Shown here piece after piece: positions 52,503 to 60,010 of a stretch of DNA of 64,000 bases. Within the stretch, counting starts at the first letter, position 1. Each line of letters starts with the position of its first letter. Below the pieces are notes generated by a model. It worked only from the letters and a program-made list of their open reading frames with translations, was not told the DNA's origin and did not search any database. This DNA is from Mannheimia granulomatis. Its GTDB lineage: Bacteria > Pseudomonadota > Gammaproteobacteria > Enterobacterales > Pasteurellaceae. The stretch spans positions 618,001-682,000 of the forward strand of contig NZ_CP016614.1 of NCBI RefSeq assembly GCF_013377255.1, read 5' to 3'. A program made the position numbers and the translations under genes.

Positions 52503-52976
52503 ATGAGTGAAAAATACACAAATGAAAAATATGTGGTAACTTGGGATATGTTTCATATGCATGCCCGTAAGTTAGCGGAGAATTTATTACCTGCTTCCCA
52601 ATGGAAAGGGATTATTGCAGTAAGCCGTGGCGGTTTGTTCCCTGCTGCTGTTTTAGCTCGTGAATTGGGTATTCGCCACGTAGAGACAGTTTGTATTGCA
52701 AGTTATGATCACGACAAGCAAGGTGAGCTAAAAGTATTGCATGCGGCCCAAACTGATGGTGAAGGTTTTATTGTGGTAGATGATTTAGTGGACACCGGCA
52801 ACACAGCAAAAGAAATTCGTAGAATGTATCCGAAAGCTCGTTTTGTAACAGTCTTTGCTAAACCACATGGTGCTCCGCTTGTTGATGATTATGTGATTGA
52901 TATTCCTCAAGAAACTTGGATTGAGCAACCTTGGGATTTAGGTATTACCTTTGTTCCACCGCTTGCTCGCAAGTAA
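52503..52976 (+). CDS. gpt: Xanthine-guanine phosphoribosyltransferase
   Basis: Gpt salvages guanine and xanthine (and some hypoxanthine) to nucleotides with PRPP. The 157-residue protein has VSRGGLFPAAVLARELG near residue 38 and the PRPP-binding FIVVDDLVDTGNTAKEIR near 88, and ends VPPLARK, close to E. coli Gpt. A terminator follows and gmk, which phosphorylates GMP, comes next. Confidence 0.97.
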   Translation: MSEKYTNEKYVVTWDMFHMHARKLAENLLPASQWKGIIAVSRGGLFPAAVLARELGIRHVETVCIASYDHDKQGELKVLHAAQTDGEGFIVVDDLVDTGNTAKEIRRMYPKARFVTVFAKPHGAPLVDDYVIDIPQETWIEQPWDLGITFVPPLARK

Positions 52977-52986
52977 TTTTATCGTG

Positions 52987-53017
52987 TAATGGACAATGAA
53001 AATTGTCCATTATTTTT
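52987..53017 (+). terminator. gpt terminator
   Basis: TAATGGACAAT-GAAA-ATTGTCCATTA followed by TTTTT: an 11-bp stem with a GAAA tetraloop. Confidence 0.88.
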
Positions 53018-53039
53018 ACCTGTTTTGTAGATTTTTAAA

Positions 53040-53663
53040 ATGAGTTTAGGTCATCTTTATATTATTTCAGCACCGAGTGGCGCAGGAAAATCATCATTAA
53101 TTAATGCATTATTGGCAGATTTACCCCGCTCTGAAGTTCAACTCTCTATTTCTCACACAACACGTCAACCTCGCCCTGCAGAAGAAGATGGTGTGCATTA
53201 TTATTTTACAACCTATGATGAGTTTAGGCGTTTAATTGAGAAAGGGCATTTTTTAGAATGGGCGGAGGTGTTTGGTAATTACTATGGTACTTCATTGCCA
53301 ATGATTGAACGTAGCCTTGAACAAGGTATAGATGTCTTTTTAGATATTGATTGGCAAGGCGCACGTCAAATTCGTGAAAAAGTGCCGAATGTGAAAACTA
53401 TCTTTATTTTACCGCCTTCAAAAGCGGAATTAGAAAAACGATTAATTGGGCGTGGACAAGATTCGACAGAAACCATTGCAAAGAGGATGGCGGAAGCTGT
53501 GTCAGAAATGAGCCATTATGATGAGTTTGATTATGTAATTATTAACGATGATTTTAAGCAGGCTTTAGCTGAATTGAAATCGATTTTAATGGCAGAGCGT
53601 TTGTGCTTAAAGAGTCAGAAAATTCGCTATCAAAATCTGATTGGTGAACTGCTAAATAATTAA
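53040..53663 (+). CDS. gmk: Guanylate kinase
   Basis: Gmk phosphorylates GMP to GDP. The 207-residue protein has the P-loop SAPSGAGKSSL near residue 10, SHTTRQPRPAEEDGVHYYF near 38, and the GMP-binding and lid regions FLEWAEVFGNYYGTS and RLIGRGQDSTETIAKRM. It follows gpt, a functional pair in guanine salvage. Notably rpoZ and spoT do not follow as in E. coli. Confidence 0.97.
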   Translation: MSLGHLYIISAPSGAGKSSLINALLADLPRSEVQLSISHTTRQPRPAEEDGVHYYFTTYDEFRRLIEKGHFLEWAEVFGNYYGTSLPMIERSLEQGIDVFLDIDWQGARQIREKVPNVKTIFILPPSKAELEKRLIGRGQDSTETIAKRMAEAVSEMSHYDEFDYVIINDDFKQALAELKSILMAERLCLKSQKIRYQNLIGELLNN

Positions 53664-53681
53664 ATGAACAATCGTTCATTT
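53662..53681. promoter_or_regulatory. Palindrome upstream of the TolC-like gene, possible TetR-type operator
   Basis: AAATGAAC-AATC-GTTCATTT is an 8-bp perfect inverted repeat ending 68 bases before the start of the outer-membrane factor gene. It resembles TetR/AcrR-family efflux operators. It could also be a weak gmk terminator, but the stem is AT-rich and the T-run is short. Confidence 0.4.
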
Positions 53682-53749
53682 TAACTGGTAAGTGAAAATA
53701 TTTTTGCGTAAAATACGACGGTTATTTTTATTTAAATAAGGAAAGCGTA

Positions 53750-55144
53750 ATGAAACTCTCTAAATTAGCATTCTCCGTAGTACTTGCACTAGCAGTTAGT
53801 GCTTGTACAACCGGGAATATGAGTCGTGATGGTTCGTTGCAAAAAGCAACAGATACCTATCAAAGTTATGAAGAAATCACCAAACAATATCAAATCAATG
53901 AACAATGGTGGCAAGGTTATCGTGATACAGAATTAGATCGTATTGTTGATCTCGCGATTAAAAATAACCTTGATTTGGCAAAAAGTGGTATTGCGGTTAA
54001 TAAGGCACTTTATAATGCCAATTTGGTTGGGGCTGCATTAGTTCCTACTTTTAGTGCTTCTAGCACAGTGTCTGCGGCTAAAGGTATAGGTTCAACTTCA
54101 AATAATATTTCAACCGGTGTTTCAAACACTGCAGCTCAAGCTGCATTTAATTTGAGTTATACCATTGATTTATGGCAGCGTTTGGCGGATACCGCGAGTG
54201 CAGCTGAGTGGACTCATAAAGCAACGATTGAAGATTTAAAAGCGACTCGTTTGTCGATTATTAACTCTGTTGTGACGACTTACTATAATTTGGCTTATTA
54301 CCATGATGCTATTCGTCTTACGGAAGATAGTATTAGAGATTATGAGCGAATCAGTCGTATTTTAAATAATAAATTAAATGCAGGTGTTATCGACCGTTTA
54401 GCGGTGGATCAAGCTCAACAAGCCGTATTAAATGCACGAAATAATGTGGTTAAATTACGTACTGAGCAAAAAGTGGCAGAACAGACATTGCGGAATTTGT
54501 TAAATATTCAGCCAAACACACCGCTTAATATTCGTTATCCGAATATTATGAATGTGAAATTACAAGATATTGATTTAAATGTGCCGGTTTCAGCTATTGC
54601 AAATCGTCCGGATGTGGTTGGGGCATTACAACGTTTACAAAGTGCGTTTAAAACCTTAACCGCAGCGGAGAAAAGTTGGTTCCCAACCTTAACTATTGGT
54701 GGTTCAATTACAGGTAGTGCGAAAAATTTAGGTAACTTGGCGGATAATCCTGTAGGTAATGGTCTTATTAAATTGGATTTACCTTTCTTAGATTGGAATC
54801 GTGTCAAGAATAATGTAAAAATCTCAGAAACTGATTATGTTACAGCTCGTTTAAATTATGAGCAGAAAATTACCTCAGCATTAAATGAGATTGATCGTTA
54901 TTATTACAGCTACACACAAGCAAAAAGCACATTAAAAACCTTGCAAGATACTCATGAGCATGACAAACGTATCAGTTCATACTATAAAAATCGCTATGAG
55001 CAAGGAATTTCCGAATTCCGTGATTGGATTACATCAATGAACACCGCACGTAACTCGCAGCTTGCTATTTTAAATGCAAAATATGCGATTCTTGCTAATG
55101 AGAATGCTGTTTACCAAGCTATGGCCGGTAAATATAGAAAATAG
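53750..55144 (+). CDS. TolC-family outer-membrane efflux lipoprotein
   Basis: A 464-residue outer-membrane factor of the NodT/OprM branch: lipoprotein signal MKLSKLAFSVVLALAVSAC with lipobox VSAC (Cys 19), then WWQGYRDTELDRIVDLAIKNNLDL, a common OprM-type start. Two repeats of long helices and beta segments follow, with YTIDLWQRLADTASAAEW near residue 136 and LPFLDWNRVKNNVKISE near 346. It forms the exit duct for tripartite pumps or type I secretion. No inner-membrane or adaptor gene is adjacent, so it probably serves partners elsewhere. Confidence 0.87.
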   Translation: MKLSKLAFSVVLALAVSACTTGNMSRDGSLQKATDTYQSYEEITKQYQINEQWWQGYRDTELDRIVDLAIKNNLDLAKSGIAVNKALYNANLVGAALVPTFSASSTVSAAKGIGSTSNNISTGVSNTAAQAAFNLSYTIDLWQRLADTASAAEWTHKATIEDLKATRLSIINSVVTTYYNLAYYHDAIRLTEDSIRDYERISRILNNKLNAGVIDRLAVDQAQQAVLNARNNVVKLRTEQKVAEQTLRNLLNIQPNTPLNIRYPNIMNVKLQDIDLNVPVSAIANRPDVVGALQRLQSAFKTLTAAEKSWFPTLTIGGSITGSAKNLGNLADNPVGNGLIKLDLPFLDWNRVKNNVKISETDYVTARLNYEQKITSALNEIDRYYYSYTQAKSTLKTLQDTHEHDKRISSYYKNRYEQGISEFRDWITSMNTARNSQLAILNAKYAILANENAVYQAMAGKYRK

Positions 55145-55202
55145 CCAATATTAAAAAGAGTGAGTATTTTAAAATACTCACTCTTTTTTACTTGAGAAAT
55201 AT

Positions 55203-56189
55203 TTAGACTAACCCTAGAACCTTTCTACCGTTAACACTTGCGATATTCGCCATTTCTTCTAGGTTAGTAAAGCGGCAGCCTGCAGAGAGTAGGCTGAGTT
55301 CTTGCCACATATCGCCTTCACAAAGTGGCACCATGTAGTCACAGATATTGTCTGTACCGATTGCAACGGTAATTCCTTCCGGAATGAGCTCATCTGCCGG
55401 TGTTAATGCATTATGAAACGGCTGCAGATCTTCTTTTCTGCCGCTATCAATCCACGCCATTGGGCAGGCAATCACCATCATTTGGCTTTCTCGCATTTTT
55501 TGGTAAAGCATTTTACGGTAATCTTTTGGATGTGCACCGATCGAAATACCATGAATAGCAACTACTTTCCCTTGCATACCATGTTCGATAGATTTATCGC
55601 ACAGTTGCTCGGTTTCTTTCTCTTTTGGCGAGTTAAATTGATCAACATGGACATGCAACATTTTGCCAAGAGATTTTGCTTTATCCATTAAAATATCCAT
55701 TGCTTCTAATCCCTTACCGTAATCCAATTCATCTCGGTACGGTAAGCCTCCAATCATATCCACCATTTCAGAGCCGATATCAAACCATTTTTTAGCAGTT
55801 GGCTCAATCACGCCTTTTAAGGTTTGGTTAGCAAATTTTAAAATAATATCACTTTTATAAACTTCTCGGGCTTTGTGAGCTGCAATAATAGCTCGGTCCT
55901 CGCAAACCTGATCAATATCAACAAAGGTACCAAATGCTGTAACTCCTTGAGAAATCATTAACTCAATAGCCTGCGAAAAGCGGCGATAATAGTCATCAAC
56001 GCTAGAATTTCGTTTTACTTCATCGACTAAATCCCATTTTTGCTGAAGATTAGCATTTTGGTAGACAGTAATTTTTTCAGGTGTCATTGTAAACGCACGG
56101 TCAGCGTGAGCATGTGCATTAACCCAGCCGCCTTTTTTGATAATTTCATCACGAATATGGCTTTTTAGGGTGCGAATCAATTGGCTCAT
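55203..56189 (-). CDS. Amidohydrolase, cytosine-deaminase-like
   Basis: A 328-residue metal-dependent hydrolase of the CodA/atrazine-chlorohydrolase type. Metal-binding residues appear as HAHAD near residue 25-29, HVDQFNSP near 180, AIHGISIG near 213 and GTDNICDY near 284, the set of cytosine deaminase (HxH, H, D). It is about 100 residues shorter than E. coli CodA (427) because it lacks much of the outer beta domain. No codB permease is adjacent. The upstream leader looks like a pyrimidine-sensing attenuator and holds a PurR box, which supports a base-salvage role. Exact substrate is inferred. Confidence 0.75.
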   Translation of the reverse strand: MSQLIRTLKSHIRDEIIKKGGWVNAHAHADRAFTMTPEKITVYQNANLQQKWDLVDEVKRNSSVDDYYRRFSQAIELMISQGVTAFGTFVDIDQVCEDRAIIAAHKAREVYKSDIILKFANQTLKGVIEPTAKKWFDIGSEMVDMIGGLPYRDELDYGKGLEAMDILMDKAKSLGKMLHVHVDQFNSPKEKETEQLCDKSIEHGMQGKVVAIHGISIGAHPKDYRKMLYQKMRESQMMVIACPMAWIDSGRKEDLQPFHNALTPADELIPEGITVAIGTDNICDYMVPLCEGDMWQELSLLSAGCRFTNLEEMANIASVNGRKVLGLV

Positions 56190-56207
56190 TTATGCTATTC
56201 CTCTGTG

Positions 56208-56393
56208 TTATATATTGAATGTGCAAATTTGGGGTGATAAACGCTTTTGTTTGAAAACGTAAGTATAGAGAATAAAAAAATCGCTTATAAAAGCGATTTT
56301 TAAAAAATAAGAAATGAATAATAAAAGAGCCACACCTCGAAAAACGATGCGCAGCTTTGTAGAGTTTACTTTTGTGAGTGTATGGTAATTCAT
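56208..56393 (-). CDS. Probable leader peptide of the amidohydrolase gene
   Basis: A 61-codon ORF begins at 56393 with a good ribosome site (CAAGGAACTAGAA before ATG) about 23 bases after the predicted transcript start. It reads through a pause hairpin, a U-rich tract and the terminator, and stops 18 bases before the amidohydrolase ATG. The peptide starts MNYHTLTKVNS and has no recognised family. The layout parallels the 44-codon pyrBI leader of E. coli, where close ribosome following prevents termination when UTP is low. The peptide itself is probably unimportant. Confidence 0.6.
   Translation of the reverse strand: MNYHTLTKVNSTKLRIVFRGVALLLFISYFLKIAFISDFFILYTYVFKQKRLSPQICTFNI
56270..56356 (-). 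promoter_or_regulatory. Putative pyrBI-like attenuator of the amidohydrolase gene
   Basis: In minus-strand order: a pause hairpin (AGCTGCGCATCG - TTTTT - CGAGGTGTGGCT, 11 of 12 pairs with wobbles, 56356-56328), a 26-nt tract rich in U (CTTTTATTATTCATTTCTTATTTTTT), then an intrinsic terminator stem AAAAATCGCTT - TTAT - AAGCGATTTTT (56301-56276) with TTTATT after it. This is the order of elements in UTP-sensitive attenuation of pyrBI. Confidence 0.6.
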
Positions 56394-56422
56394 TTCTAGT
56401 TCCTTGTTTGGACTAGAGCAGT

Positions 56423-56451
56423 AGTATAATGATTTTTTTAGAAAATGGCAA
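56423..56451 (-). promoter_or_regulatory. Promoter of the amidohydrolase leader
   Basis: On the minus strand TTGCCA (56451-56446), a 17-bp spacer and TATACT (56428-56423). This gives a start near 56416 and a leader of about 225 nt. Confidence 0.7.
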
Positions 56452-56461
56452 ACGTTTGCCT
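56446..56461. promoter_or_regulatory. PurR-like operator between the amidohydrolase and thiB promoters
   Basis: TGGCAAACGTTTGCCT has the full 12-base PurR core GCAAACGTTTGC and is a perfect palindrome over its central 14 bases. It overlaps the -35 of the leftward promoter and lies just upstream of the rightward thiB promoter. E. coli codBA is also PurR-controlled. Confidence 0.75.
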
Positions 56462-56465
56462 AAAG

Positions 56466-56494
56466 TTGAAATTTATAGATAAACTTTTTACAAT
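56466..56494 (+). promoter_or_regulatory. thiB promoter
   Basis: TTGAAA (56466-56471), a 17-bp spacer and TACAAT (56489-56494). Transcription would start near 56501, exactly at the 5' edge of the TPP riboswitch. Confidence 0.72.
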
Positions 56495-56501
56495 GGCAGC
56501 G

Positions 56502-56700
56502 TTCTCATTGGGGTGCTACAAGCGGTCATTTTTAGTAAAAAATTTGCAAAATGTATTCACAATCCTTTGTAAGGATTGTTCACAGCTTCGCTGCCGTTGG
56601 CAAAGCCAACGTTCAAAAAGCGATACTTTTTGTGACCGCTTGTGGCTGAGAAAGACCCATAGAACCTGATCTGATTAATATCAGCGTAGGGATTTGAGAT
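56502..56700 (+). ncRNA. TPP riboswitch with long USS-derived P3 arm
   Basis: The THI-box core is clear: GGGGTGCT (56510-56517), GGCTGAGAAAGACCC (56644-56658), GAACCTGATCTG and ATATCAGCGTAGGGA. P1 can form from TCTCA (56503-56507) and TGAGA (56695-56699). P3 is GCTACAAGCGGTCA paired with TGACCGCTTGTGGC, an inverted pair of uptake signals. Inside it are three more perfect hairpins: ACAATCCT/AGGATTGT (56559-56579), CGTTGGC/GCCAACG (56595-56611) and CAAAAAG/CTTTTTG (56614-56632). Confidence 0.92.
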
Positions 56701-56720
56701 AGCAAACTGCCATTCTTAAA

Positions 56721-56748
56721 TCCTTCTATTTATTGATTTTTAGAAGGA
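56721..56748 (+). promoter_or_regulatory. Shine-Dalgarno-masking hairpin (riboswitch expression platform)
   Basis: TCCTTCTA (56721-56728) pairs with TAGAAGGA (56741-56748), which contains the ribosome site 6 bases before the thiB ATG. There is no T-run, so control is probably at translation: TPP binding would favour this mask. Confidence 0.65.
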
Positions 56749-56754
56749 AACGTT

Positions 56755-57708
56755 ATGAAATTTACTGTATCTTCGCTGGCATTTTTGGCTGCGACAGCCT
56801 TTGCCCAGCAACCCACCTTAACGGTTTATACCTATAGTTCTTTTGCTTCTGAATACGGCCCTGCACCAAAATTAGAACAAAACTTCGAAAAAGTGTGTAG
56901 CTGTGATGTAAAATTTATGCCTTTTGGTGATAGTGTTACGATGTTTAATCGTGTACGTTTAGAAGGCGGTAAAACGAAAGCGGATGTGGTTGTCGGTATT
57001 GATAACTTTTTACAGCTTGAGGCGGAAAAATCGGGACTGTTTACAGAATTTGAGGTGAACACGCCTCTAGAGATTAAGAGCAAAATATTTTTCCCTTATG
57101 ATACCGGTTCTTATGCGTTTATTTATGATAAAGAAAAATTAAAAAATCCACCTAAAAGCTTAAAAGAACTGGTTGAACGCCAAGATTTAAAAGTGATTTA
57201 TCAAGATCCAAGAAGCAGCAGTGTTGGACGTGGTTTTCTATTATGGATGAATCAAGTTTACGGAAATGAAACAGCAAATGCTTGGAAAAGCTTAGCAAAA
57301 CACACGGTAACTGTTGGTAAAGGGTGGTCTGAAACCTACGGTGCTTTTTTAAAAGGCGAATCTGATTTAGTATTAAGTTATACTACTTCGCCCTTATATC
57401 ATCAATGGCATGAAAATACCGATAAATATGTGGCAGCACCTTTTGAAGAAGGGCATTTAGTACAAGTTGAAAATGCAGCTATCTTAAAAAACAGTCAGCA
57501 AAAAGCATTAGCCAATCAATTTTTGAACTTTTTGCATACACCGGAATCACAGCGTATTATCTCATACCATAATGTGATGAATCCTGTGTTAAGTGAAGGT
57601 GTTGATGCAGCCTTTGCAAAAATGCCAACTTACAAAACATTAGAATTTAGCCAACCATCGCCTGAAACGGTTCAAAAGTGGCTTTCTGAGTGGTCAAAAA
57701 GTTGGTAA
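56755..57708 (+). CDS. thiB: Thiamine/TPP-binding periplasmic protein
   Basis: ThiB captures thiamine and its phosphates for the ThiPQ ABC importer. The 317-residue protein has a signal peptide (cut near AFAQQP), the family start LTVYTYSSFASEYGPAPKLEQNFEK, DVVVGIDNFL near residue 80, DPRSSSVGRGFLLWM near 151 and a Trp/Tyr-rich region LSYTTSPLYHQW near 207. It is controlled by the TPP riboswitch. A strong terminator stands 30 bases after the stop, and thiP and thiQ are not here, so the gene is alone. Confidence 0.93.
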   Translation: MKFTVSSLAFLAATAFAQQPTLTVYTYSSFASEYGPAPKLEQNFEKVCSCDVKFMPFGDSVTMFNRVRLEGGKTKADVVVGIDNFLQLEAEKSGLFTEFEVNTPLEIKSKIFFPYDTGSYAFIYDKEKLKNPPKSLKELVERQDLKVIYQDPRSSSVGRGFLLWMNQVYGNETANAWKSLAKHTVTVGKGWSETYGAFLKGESDLVLSYTTSPLYHQWHENTDKYVAAPFEEGHLVQVENAAILKNSQQKALANQFLNFLHTPESQRIISYHNVMNPVLSEGVDAAFAKMPTYKTLEFSQPSPETVQKWLSEWSKSW

Positions 57709-57737
57709 TTTCATTAAATTAATAGGGTGGGAACAAA

Positions 57738-57772
57738 AAAACAATAGCCGAATAATATTCGGCTATTGTTTT
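57738..57772 (+). terminator. thiB terminator
   Basis: AAACAATAGCCGAAT and ATTCGGCTATTGTTT form a perfect stem of about 16 bp around a 3-nt loop, with an A-run before and TTTT at the end. It would stop transcription from either side. Confidence 0.9.
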
Positions 57773-57976
57773 GAATGAAGTCAAATAAATGAAATTTAAT
57801 GCAAATTTTTTGCAAATTCATTTGATTAGTTAGGCGATTTTGTGTTATTTATAGCCGCCGTTATTATGAAAGCCCGAAGATGTTGATTTTCGCGTATAGT
57901 GAAATTACAAGGAAGTTAGTTCGTATTCGGGGATAATAATTCCAACAATGAAAATTCTGAACAAGGAGTATAATCT

Positions 57977-58426
57977 ATGACTCAAGTGGCTAAAACCACA
58001 TCTCTAGGTTTATTAGCACTAGCCGGTGTTAAACCTTATGAGCCGAAAAAAGATGAAGAATATATGAATGAAGCTCAACGTGAGCATTTCACAAAAATTC
58101 TTAAAGCATGGCATAGCCAAATCATGGATGAAGCGGAACGAACAAAGAGCCAGCTGCAAGAGGATATGACTAACTTTGCTGATCCAAATGACCGAGCAAG
58201 CCAAGAGGAAGAGTTCAGTTTAGAATTACGTAACCGTGATCGCGAGCGCAAGTTATTGAAAAAAATTGAACAAACATTGCATAAAATTCAAGATGATGAT
58301 TATGGTTTCTGTGAAACTTGTGGTGTAGAGATTGGTATTAAACGCTTAGAAGCACGTCCAACAGCTGATTTATGTATAGATTGCAAAACATTGGCTGAAA
58401 TTCGTGAGAAGCAGCTAGGTTTATAA
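57977..58426 (+). CDS. dksA: RNA polymerase-binding transcription factor DksA
   Basis: DksA enters the RNA polymerase secondary channel and with ppGpp adjusts stable-RNA and amino acid promoters. The 149-residue protein has the coiled coil with the tip Asp-x-x-Asp region ANFADPNDRASQ near residue 66 and the Cys4 zinc finger CETCGVEIGIKRLEARPTADLCIDCK near 113-138. AAGGAG precedes the ATG. It is followed by pcnB, and the tRNA promoter in this window is a typical DksA target. Confidence 0.97.
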   Translation: MTQVAKTTSLGLLALAGVKPYEPKKDEEYMNEAQREHFTKILKAWHSQIMDEAERTKSQLQEDMTNFADPNDRASQEEEFSLELRNRDRERKLLKKIEQTLHKIQDDDYGFCETCGVEIGIKRLEARPTADLCIDCKTLAEIREKQLGL

Positions 58427-58438
58427 TCAGTTTTGCAT

Positions 58439-58470
58439 AATGCCTCTTTTTAAGAGGCATTTACTATTTT
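58439..58470 (+). terminator. dksA stem-loop before pcnB
   Basis: AATGCCTCTT-TTT-AAGAGGCATT forms a 10-bp stem followed by TACTATTTT. The T-run is interrupted, so partial read-through into pcnB is likely. Confidence 0.75.
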
Positions 58471-58480
58471 GAGGTGTATT

Positions 58481-60010
58481 ATTTTTAAGTATATTAAGTC
58501 GTTGTTTTCCAAGTCTAAAAAACAAACACAGGAAAATGAGCAGAAATCAAGAGTGAAACAGGCGGAGAATGTTGAAAAACCAATCCGTACTAAACGCTCA
58601 ACGCCTAAATTGACCAGACAACAAAGTGCGAAAAAAAACGTTAAAGGGCATCAAACAGATGTACCATCTCATCTTTTACATAAAAAATTCACGGCAAATG
58701 CTTCACAATATGGTATCAGTCCGAAGAGTTTCCCTAAAAATGCACTTTCTATTGTCGATAAATTACACTTAGCCGGCTACGAAGCTTATGTGGTGGGTGG
58801 TTGTATTCGTGATTTACTACTTGAGAAAAAACCAAAAGATTTTGATATTGCAACCAACGCTCGTCCGGAAGAAATACAGCGTATTTTCGGCAGACAATGT
58901 CGTTTAATCGGTCGTCGTTTCCGTTTGGCTCATATTGTGTATGGACGTGAGATTTTCGAAGTAGCCACGTTCAGAGCCGGTCACGATTCTCATAGCAATG
59001 ATAAAATATCAAAAGTAAGTGATGAAGGAATGTTGCTGCGTGATAATGTTTACGGCAGCTTAAGAGATGATGCCGAACGCCGTGATTTTACCGTTAATGC
59101 GTTATATTATGATACAAAACGTAACTTAATTTTTGACTTCTTCAATGGTATTGAAGATTTAAGAGCCGGAAAATTATCACTAATTGGAGAGCCGGCGGTA
59201 CGTTATCAAGAAGATCCGGTGCGTATGCTACGGGCTATTCGTTTTATGGCGAAGTTAGATATGTTTTTAGATAAAGCAACAGCTTCTCCAATTCGAGAGA
59301 TGGCTCCTTTGTTAACTAATATACCTGCTGCTCGTTTATTTGATGAATCGTTAAAATTATTGCAGTCGGGAGAAGGGCTTAAAACTTACCGGTTACTACG
59401 GGAATATGGCTTGTTAAATTTCTTATTTCCTGTGCTTATTCCGTTTTTTACTCAAAAAGAAGATTCTAATGCTGAGCGAATGATTGTAAAAGCATTAACT
59501 TCTACTGATGAGCGTATTGCTGATAAGTTGCCGGTTAACCCTGCGTTTTTATTTGCGGCACTGCTTTGGTATCCACTACGTGAAAAAATGGAACAGCTTA
59601 AAAATGAAGGTGGTTTTAACAGCCACGATGCGATGATGTTAGCAGCAAATGATGTATTGGCAGAAAGCTGTAAATCTATTGCGTTGCATCGCCGTCATAC
59701 TGCGGTTATTCGAGATATTTGGTCATTGCAATTCCAAATGATGAAACGCAGTGGAAATCGCCCACAACAAACGCTAGAGCATATTAAATTCCGAGCCGGT
59801 TTTGATTTATTGGTTATGCGTGCGGAAATTGAAGGGGGAGACTTAGTTGAGTTATCTGCCTGGTGGCATGAATATCAATTCAGTAATGATGGACAACGCA
59901 ATGAGTTGTTAAAATCTGTCCGCCATTTACCAAGCGTGCAAGCAGAACAAAAGAAAAAACGCCGCCGCAAGACGTTTAGGAAAAAGTCAAAAGCGGCTAA
60001 AGTAGAATGA
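58481..60010 (+). CDS. pcnB: Poly(A) polymerase I, probable AUU start
   Basis: PcnB adds 3' poly(A) tails that promote RNA decay. The 509-residue protein has the nucleotidyltransferase motif VGGCIRDLLLEKKPKDFDIATNA near residue 103, RDDAERRDFTVNALYYD near 199, RYQEDPVRMLRAIRFMAKL near 245, and a strongly basic C-terminus (KKKRRRKTFRKKSKAAK). No ATG or GTG lies near the start. GAGG (58471-58474) stands 6 bases before an ATT at 58481 that would encode MFKYIKS; E. coli pcnB also starts with AUU followed by UUU. A TTG at 58469 is the alternative. Confidence 0.9.
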   Translation: MFKYIKSLFSKSKKQTQENEQKSRVKQAENVEKPIRTKRSTPKLTRQQSAKKNVKGHQTDVPSHLLHKKFTANASQYGISPKSFPKNALSIVDKLHLAGYEAYVVGGCIRDLLLEKKPKDFDIATNARPEEIQRIFGRQCRLIGRRFRLAHIVYGREIFEVATFRAGHDSHSNDKISKVSDEGMLLRDNVYGSLRDDAERRDFTVNALYYDTKRNLIFDFFNGIEDLRAGKLSLIGEPAVRYQEDPVRMLRAIRFMAKLDMFLDKATASPIREMAPLLTNIPAARLFDESLKLLQSGEGLKTYRLLREYGLLNFLFPVLIPFFTQKEDSNAERMIVKALTSTDERIADKLPVNPAFLFAALLWYPLREKMEQLKNEGGFNSHDAMMLAANDVLAESCKSIALHRRHTAVIRDIWSLQFQMMKRSGNRPQQTLEHIKFRAGFDLLVMRAEIEGGDLVELSAWWHEYQFSNDGQRNELLKSVRHLPSVQAEQKKKRRRKTFRKKSKAAKVE

